Shown here piece by piece: positions 61,169 to 64,000 of a stretch of DNA of 64,000 nucleotides. Within the stretch, counting starts at the first letter, position 1. Each line of letters begins with the position of its first letter. Where the stretch lies: contig JAJCXN010000044.1 in the NCBI GenBank assembly GCA_029263415.1, positions 124,001-188,000 of the forward strand, written 5' to 3'. The translations under genes were made by a program, and so were the position numbers. The notes beneath the pieces were generated by a model. It was not told the origin of the DNA and searched no databases. It saw only the letters and a list, made by a program, of their open reading frames with translations. This DNA comes from Acidobacteriota bacterium. Its GTDB lineage: Bacteria > Acidobacteriota > Thermoanaerobaculia > Multivoradales > Multivoraceae.

Positions 61169-64000
61169 CTATCGCGCCTCGTCGAGGATATCTGGCTTCA
61201 ACAGCCGTTCACGGAGAACAGCAATGTCGAGGTACTCATCCGCAGAGAATGGCTCAATCATTTGAAGCAACCGCTCTCTTAACTCTGGGGAGGCGTCTGA
61301 AGCGGCCTGACCAAGCAGTTCAAGCAGCAGTTCACCGTTTGGCGCATCGCCAAGGAACTGCTTGAGTTCCGCAACGGCGGAGGGTAAGCGATCAATCCGC
61401 TCAAGTATCCCTACGAGAGTCGGTCGACCGGTTGTTTCAAGGAAGAGGACTGCGTCCGCGGCCGGCCAAACCCCAGCCTCGAGATCCGCCGCTACTGACG
61501 TGTGTGCACTGTGGACGATGTCTGACAGCAGCTCTTGTAGCGCCGACGTCGCTAATAGGTTCGGTTCGAGGTGCAGTAGCAGGGTCAGTAACGGCAGGCC
61601 GGCCGTCCCGGCATCGGACCAAGGAGGTCTTCGTTGCGACTGCTCGTCGATCGTGGGATTGCTGGGCGCCAGACCCACGCGAACGAATTCGCTGACTCGC
61701 AGGAGCGCGGCGCGCCCGTAGCGCACCAGGGCTCGAGCGGTTGCCTTCGAGACATAGGCATAGCCAGCACGCTCCATCAGCACGTCAAGAGCTTTCGGGT
61801 CTTGGACGTGAGACAATACTTGAGCGGCTAGGTGCTTCTGATTGCCCTGGAGCATCCGTTGCAGCGTGGGGATCGCGTCAGGCCAGGGTCCGACGGCCAC
61901 CATCGCAGGCATCAGCCAACTCTGGTCGCCACCGCCAAGATCAAGGTCTTCACCTTGGGCGAAGTGCTCCAGATCGGCGGGCGTCAGATGGCCAAAGAGC
62001 GGAGAGTCGTCGTCGAAGCCCGCCTGCTGCACGAAGCTGGTGACCAGCTGCACGCGTGGCCCGTAGCGCTCGGTGGGCGACACGCCGCTGTCCACCCTGA
62101 GTGCCTCCTCAATCGAGGAGCGAAAGATCCCTACGGCACGCTCATGCAGCGCATGACCCACGGGATAGGCCCGAACCAGAGCGTCGAGCACAGCAGCTTG
62201 CTCATAGGCATCGATCCGGTCGAACCGATCGAGCACCGCGTCGAGCTGATCCACCGGCCAGCCCTGAGGGTCGGCCTGAAGCCACTCCACCACGCCCGCA
62301 ACATGAGAATGCTCTTCGCGCGCGTCAAGACCTGCGTTGAGGGCTTCGAGCAGGAGCTGCTTACCCACATCTCCAAGTCCCTTAGCGACCGCCAGAAGAG
62401 CCGTGTGGAATACCATTGGAACCGGATCGTACCGGCCGCTGAACGGTTCGCGCGAGGTCTTGTGCTCCGCTTGCCCGCGAGTGAGCAGCGCCTTCGCCAC
62501 TTCCACCGGAACACCAATTTCGACGACGGTCGCACCGAACCGTGACTCACCACGATGAAGCGCTCTCCCGGTCGCAAGAACCGCCCACTTCCACTGATCG
62601 CTGTCGCCTGCGAGCGCTCGACGCAACAGCGACTCGATCTTCACTGAGCTGAGAACCTTTCCTTGGTTGCCGTTGGCGAAGGTCATCCATGCTCCGATGT
62701 CGCCCAGCGTTGCATTCTCCGACGTCACCCATTCGCTTGCAGCTTCCACCAAAGCAACGTGCATCGAGAGCCAGTCTCCCGGAACATACCCGGCGTCGTA
62801 CAGCTCCAGAGTCCGAAGCAGTATTTGAGCGACAGCTCCCCCTTCCGGCCCCGGTACTTGTAGGCGACGCTCGAACTCTGTGCGTTGTGACGCAAACAGC
62901 CGAAGTAGCCGATCAACAGGAGGTGGTTGTGCTCGCCCGCTCCTCGAGCCTGGCTGCAGGTCCCGGCCCAGCTGCTGGTCGAGGGCTGCTTGCCATAGCG
63001 CAGAGCTTTCGCCGTTTGGCAATGGCCACCTAGCGAGCGCCCGCTCGGCGCTCTCACGCCGCTCTGAGTTGCGCTTGGCGCGCAGCCCTTCTGCATACTC
63101 GCGCACGCCCGAGGGCGGCTCCGCAAAGCAGTCGGGCAAGACCTCGAGCCACTTCACCTTGGCCTCGACGCTCGCGGCCTCAAAGCGCGCCAGTGCAACT
63201 CTCGGAGCAACCTCAGGGTGCCGGCGACAAAACTTGGAAGCAAGTTCGACCCAAAGCAAATCATCCACCAACCGATCGACGTCGACCCAGCCCTCAACAA
63301 TCAATCGATGAGCAAGCTGAAGCTGTTGTGACGGCGTCTCGAAATCGCGGGGATGGTGTTTGGGTACGCCGTGATACTGCACAACCCAATCCTTAAGCGG
63401 CGAGTCGGCATTGAGGGCCGCGATCCTTTGCGCGCGCTCTTTGTGAATCGACTCCCACTCCGCGGGCTCTCGATCGGTATTCCGTATCAAGCGGCCACCG
63501 ACATCGTAGACATCCATCGTTTCACCGCCGACCCACAACTGGTCGCGGTCGTCAAACGCGAGCCCCCACACTTCGCCTCTATAGTCGGCCGCGTGGACGT
63601 CAGCGACTACCTTGCCTTCGCGATCAAAAAGCACGAAGCCTGCAGGCCTATCTTTAGAGCAGTCTGCGTTGATTTGCCAGCCACCCACTGCGAGCTCACC
63701 TTGATCTGACAACGCCATGAAACCGGGCTGAGCCAAAGCAAACTCACCATCTACGGTGGTCGCTTGCCCGCCGGCGGCGCGCGGGAAGGATCGTCGATAG
63801 CGTTGCTCCAGGTGGGCGGTGGAACCGCGGCTCAAGTCGAACACGGCGACATCGATCTGGCCCGCAGCAAAGTCGTCATGCAGCACCGCCAGCACCTCGC
63901 CTCGCAAGTGAAAACGCGCCTTGCCGCTGCTGGGCCCGCCCGCCCAGGGGAGCACAACGGTCCACACATGCTGCCATCCGTCTCGCGAGCGCTTCGCCTG
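61169..64000 (-). CDS. Large beta-propeller plus HEAT-repeat-like protein, cut by the right edge
   Basis: At least 943 codons; the frame is open to base 64000, so the start lies outside. The first visible 190 residues have a propeller-like pattern of short beta segments (VAVFDLSRG, MALSDQGELAVGG, GFVLFDREGKVVADV, GLAFDDRDQLWVGGETMDVYD), as in NHL/6-bladed or PQQ-like repeats. The rest is helical with HEAT/ARM-like pairs (for example AAQVLSHVQDPKALDVLMERAG, VSKATARALVRYGRAALLRVSEFV; short forms: HVQDPKALDVLMERAG and TARALVRYGRAALLRVSE). No catalytic motif is seen. A scaffold or sensor role is possible, not shown. Confidence 0.72.
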   Translation of the reverse strand, partial: QAKRSRDGWQHVWTVVLPWAGGPSSGKARFHLRGEVLAVLHDDFAAGQIDVAVFDLSRGSTAHLEQRYRRSFPRAAGGQATTVDGEFALAQPGFMALSDQGELAVGGWQINADCSKDRPAGFVLFDREGKVVADVHAADYRGEVWGLAFDDRDQLWVGGETMDVYDVGGRLIRNTDREPAEWESIHKERAQRIAALNADSPLKDWVVQYHGVPKHHPRDFETPSQQLQLAHRLIVEGWVDVDRLVDDLLWVELASKFCRRHPEVAPRVALARFEAASVEAKVKWLEVLPDCFAEPPSGVREYAEGLRAKRNSERRESAERALARWPLPNGESSALWQAALDQQLGRDLQPGSRSGRAQPPPVDRLLRLFASQRTEFERRLQVPGPEGGAVAQILLRTLELYDAGYVPGDWLSMHVALVEAASEWVTSENATLGDIGAWMTFANGNQGKVLSSVKIESLLRRALAGDSDQWKWAVLATGRALHRGESRFGATVVEIGVPVEVAKALLTRGQAEHKTSREPFSGRYDPVPMVFHTALLAVAKGLGDVGKQLLLEALNAGLDAREEHSHVAGVVEWLQADPQGWPVDQLDAVLDRFDRIDAYEQAAVLDALVRAYPVGHALHERAVGIFRSSIEEALRVDSGVSPTERYGPRVQLVTSFVQQAGFDDDSPLFGHLTPADLEHFAQGEDLDLGGGDQSWLMPAMVAVGPWPDAIPTLQRMLQGNQKHLAAQVLSHVQDPKALDVLMERAGYAYVSKATARALVRYGRAALLRVSEFVRVGLAPSNPTIDEQSQRRPPWSDAGTAGLPLLTLLLHLEPNLLATSALQELLSDIVHSAHTSVAADLEAGVWPAADAVLFLETTGRPTLVGILERIDRLPSAVAELKQFLGDAPNGELLLELLGQAASDASPELRERLLQMIEPFSADEYLDIAVLRERLLKPDILDEAR

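Overview
The window is a dense, GC-rich bacterial chromosome segment (by eye about 60% GC) with 55 protein genes that I can support, one tRNA gene and no phage, plasmid or insertion-sequence signature. The organism is not identified by any marker gene here. A PadR regulator next to an ATPase-less ADOP-type permease, a class I HMG-CoA reductase mevalonate set, hopanoid genes, and an rplU-rpmA-obg-nadD/rsfS order together point to Acidobacteriota or a related deep-branching Gram-negative phylum. This is inference with low confidence. Several lipoproteins and a TonB-type domain protein support a cell envelope with an outer membrane.

Layout. 1-15.6 kb: one long same-strand (minus) block running from moaA through squalene-hopene cyclase, hpnH, hpnA and hpnG, a TonB C-terminal domain protein, then the type 2 IPP isomerase, HMG-CoA reductase, mevalonate kinase, diphosphomevalonate decarboxylase, a squalene synthase, an MntR/DtxR-type regulator and a sodium:amino acid symporter. 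Most of the route from HMG-CoA to side-chain hopanoids is therefore in one place; phosphomevalonate kinase and farnesyl diphosphate synthase are not in the window. 15.8-24.3 kb: mixed housekeeping genes (TlpA-like thioredoxin, Ycf46-like AAA protein, an exported protein of unknown function, aminotransferase, glutamate/leucine-type dehydrogenase, NudC, zinc alcohol dehydrogenase). 24.3-30.8 kb: a shikimate-kinase-like protein without a P-loop, a GH113-like lipoprotein, a penicillin-acylase-type lipoprotein and a membrane-anchored MutS-family ATPase. 31-35.4 kb: MFS transporter and PadR-ADOP pair.

35.8-40.2 kb: rplU, rpmA, obg (with ATC where the start codon should be), a NadD-RsfS fusion, and a sigma-54-activator-like protein with altered Walker motifs. 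40.6-48.7 kb: zinc ribbon protein, orphan histidine kinase, then a plus-strand series of oligopeptide ABC binding protein and two permeases, queA, larE and larB; an (AACAGC)11 microsatellite sits at the larE/larB junction. 48.7-52.1 kb: glycine cleavage T and H proteins and small membrane-associated proteins. 52.2-52.9 kb: tRNA-Ala(CGC) followed by a duplicated hairpin element. 52.9-64 kb: exported PIMT, TldD/PmbA-like protein, a partner-switching module (HATPase, STAS, SpoIIE-type phosphatase), a DPGTGS small membrane protein with a NoeA-like methyltransferase, a 53-codon small gene, and the 3' part of a very large repeat protein cut by the right edge.

A recurrent theme is short tandem repeats (units of 6, 8, 9, 12, 15 and 30 bases), several in frame at protein termini or linkers. 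The points I rate highest are the larE/larB microsatellite, the missing obg start codon, the degenerate-motif nucleotide-binding proteins, and the mevalonate-to-hopanoid supercluster without phosphomevalonate kinase.
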